This document shows, piece after piece, positions 5,798-6,907 of a stretch of DNA of 6,907 nucleotides. Both the position numbers and the translations under genes were made by a program. Under the pieces are notes generated by a model that searched no databases, was not told the origin of the DNA, and saw only the letters and a program-made list of their open reading frames with translations. This DNA is from Burkholderiales bacterium (GTDB taxonomy: Bacteria > Pseudomonadota > Gammaproteobacteria > Burkholderiales > Casimicrobiaceae). The stretch covers positions 1 through 6,907 of the forward strand of contig JAIRPA010000075.1 of NCBI GenBank assembly GCA_031257235.1. The letters run 5' to 3'. The number at the start of each line of letters is the position of its first letter. Within the stretch, counting starts at the first letter, position 1.

Positions 5798-6907
5798 TTA
5801 TTTAAAAGAGGCGTCGGACACGGGCATCACAGTGTCGATCACGATCTCGCCGCCTTTTTGATTCAACGCCAACACAAAAGGATCGTTGCAAAACGCGCTT
5901 TTGATTTCTTGATTGAAGGCTTCACGTTCACGCGCTTTTTGCGCCGCATGCGAGCTTTGCACTTCTAAAACTTCCTCAAAGATCAATTCAACCGGAAACC
6001 CTGTGGCCGCGTTCATCGCTTTTTTAAGATTGGCTTCGCCGCGCTTGATCAACACTTTTTTGTCCCTCGGCAACGCCAAAAAAAACCGGTTGCCGACGAC
6101 GCGGATAAGCTCCGTGTTTTCCGCCAACTTCATGGCCATGGCCGGCAAGGTGAGCGCCTTCACCCAATCAATCCACGTCTTGGGATCGGGTAAAGCGTTG
6201 GGGTGAGCCTCCGCGCCGGCAGGAGACTTATCAGAAGGCGCCACGGCGTGAGTTTCTGGCAATTTGTCAGAGGGAGCGACGCCGTCTTTTTGTGCATCAA
6301 CATCGTTGGACGCCGTGTCGTGTGTCTTGGGCTTATCAGAAATAAGTGCCTCGTGCGCGTTTTGAGACACCTCGGCTAAAGTTGCCGATATAGCCTTAGG
6401 CGCAGTGTTTTCGGCGTTGGATTGATTGTCCGCCCCACGGTGATCGTCAAGATTGGCGGTGGGTGTTGGGTGTTCTTTCGGTTTTTTGGGCGGCGGTGCT
6501 TTTTGCGGCGGAAAAGTGCTGTTCTTCGGCGCAAACGCAAGCAACCGCAATAAGGTCATCGAAAGCCCCATGGATTCATCCGGCGCCAACGCCAAATCCG
6601 CCCGCCCTTTTAAAGCAATATCGTAATAAAGCTGGATGATTTCGGGAGAAAAACCGGAGGCGACTTCGCGCAATTGCGCTTGGTCTTCATAGTTATCGGC
6701 AGCGTTGGGCACCACCTGAACCACGGCAATTCGATGAAAAAGCGACGCCAAAGATTCAAGCAAGCCTGCCGCCGACGCGCCTTCGATCAACATCCGATCG
6801 GCGTAATCCAACAAGGCTTTGCCGTCGTTATTCCCCAGCGCGTCCAACAAACGATAAACCGCCGTGCCGTCTATCGCGCCCAACATCGAAGCAACGCTTG
6901 CCGCATC
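5798..6907 (-). CDS. dnaX: DNA polymerase III subunit tau/gamma, C-terminal part (5' end outside window)
   Basis: DnaX is the clamp-loader subunit that ties the replisome together. Only its last 369 residues are here; the N-terminal AAA+ ATPase lies beyond base 6907. Visible residues 1-125 form domain III (collar), including MLGAID, LFHRIAVVQ and the run IQLYYDIALKGRADLALAPD followed by MTLLRLLAF, which closely parallels E. coli. Residues of about 126-235 are a low-complexity P/A/K/D/S linker with repeated SDKxP units. From about 240, WIDWVKALTLPAMAMKLAE through the DPFVLAL and GG motifs near the end matches the tau domain V that binds polymerase alpha. The residues therefore encode the full tau form. 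An A6 run in codons 141-142, just past domain III, sits where a frameshift would give a gamma-like product. It is the first gene of the visible cluster; its promoter is outside the window. Confidence 0.95.
   Translation of the reverse strand, partial: DAASVASMLGAIDGTAVYRLLDALGNNDGKALLDYADRMLIEGASAAGLLESLASLFHRIAVVQVVPNAADNYEDQAQLREVASGFSPEIIQLYYDIALKGRADLALAPDESMGLSMTLLRLLAFAPKNSTFPPQKAPPPKKPKEHPTPTANLDDHRGADNQSNAENTAPKAISATLAEVSQNAHEALISDKPKTHDTASNDVDAQKDGVAPSDKLPETHAVAPSDKSPAGAEAHPNALPDPKTWIDWVKALTLPAMAMKLAENTELIRVVGNRFFLALPRDKKVLIKRGEANLKKAMNAATGFPVELIFEEVLEVQSSHAAQKAREREAFNQEIKSAFCNDPFVLALNQKGGEIVIDTVMPVSDASFK
6227..6280 (-). repeat. VAPSDK tandem repeat in the DnaX linker
   Basis: VAPSDKLPETHA is followed directly by VAPSDKSPAG, a 12-residue period. 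A weaker upstream relative, SDKPKTHDTA, lies about 23 residues before. The two VAPSDK copies use different synonymous codons in all six positions, so this is a protein-level rather than a DNA-level repeat. It lies in the flexible tether between the clamp-loader part and the polymerase-binding domain. Confidence 0.6.

Overview
This window looks like an ordinary chromosomal housekeeping segment of a Gram-negative proteobacterium, most likely betaproteobacterial. The ClpB N-terminus opens MRFDKLTTKFQQAI and the DnaX C-terminal domain ends with a DPFVLAL...GG motif. Both resemble Burkholderiales-type sequences as I remember them; no database was consulted. Base composition is balanced and rich in GCGC/CGCG words. 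I see no mobile element, tRNA, rRNA, CRISPR array or sign of recent transfer.

All seven genes lie on the minus strand, so transcription runs from high to low coordinates. In that order they are dnaX (C-terminal part only; its ATPase half lies beyond base 6907), ybaB, recR, a family 4 uracil-DNA glycosylase, tsaB, rimI and clpB (all but the last few codons; it runs off base 1). dnaX-ybaB-recR is the widely conserved replication/recombination cluster. The glycosylase, tsaB and rimI are translationally chained: the glycosylase and tsaB share ATGA, and the tsaB stop lies at or a few bases from the rimI start. Together they cover base-excision repair, tRNA t6A synthesis and ribosomal-protein or TsaD-linked acetylation. 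A hairpin plus U-run one base after the rimI stop probably ends this unit.

clpB is then a separate heat-shock unit. A near-consensus sigma-32 promoter (CTTGAAA, 14 bp, GCCATGT) starts only 7 bp past the terminator. Its roughly 80-nt leader can fold so that 9 consecutive pairs bury the clpB Shine-Dalgarno sequence. An upstream copy of the SD-like word can instead form a competing 7-bp hairpin with the same anti-SD strand. This possible RNA thermometer or bistable leader is the most interesting signal in the window.

Other points worth a look are a C8 tract in the glycosylase linker, three GAAAGAC words around the glycosylase start, an A6 run in dnaX where a frameshift would give a short gamma-like product, an SDKxP repeat in the DnaX linker, and a GTG at ClpB codon 149, the same codon as the internal start known in E. 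coli. I found no wholly new multi-gene system. There is no gene-free stretch longer than about 170 bases.
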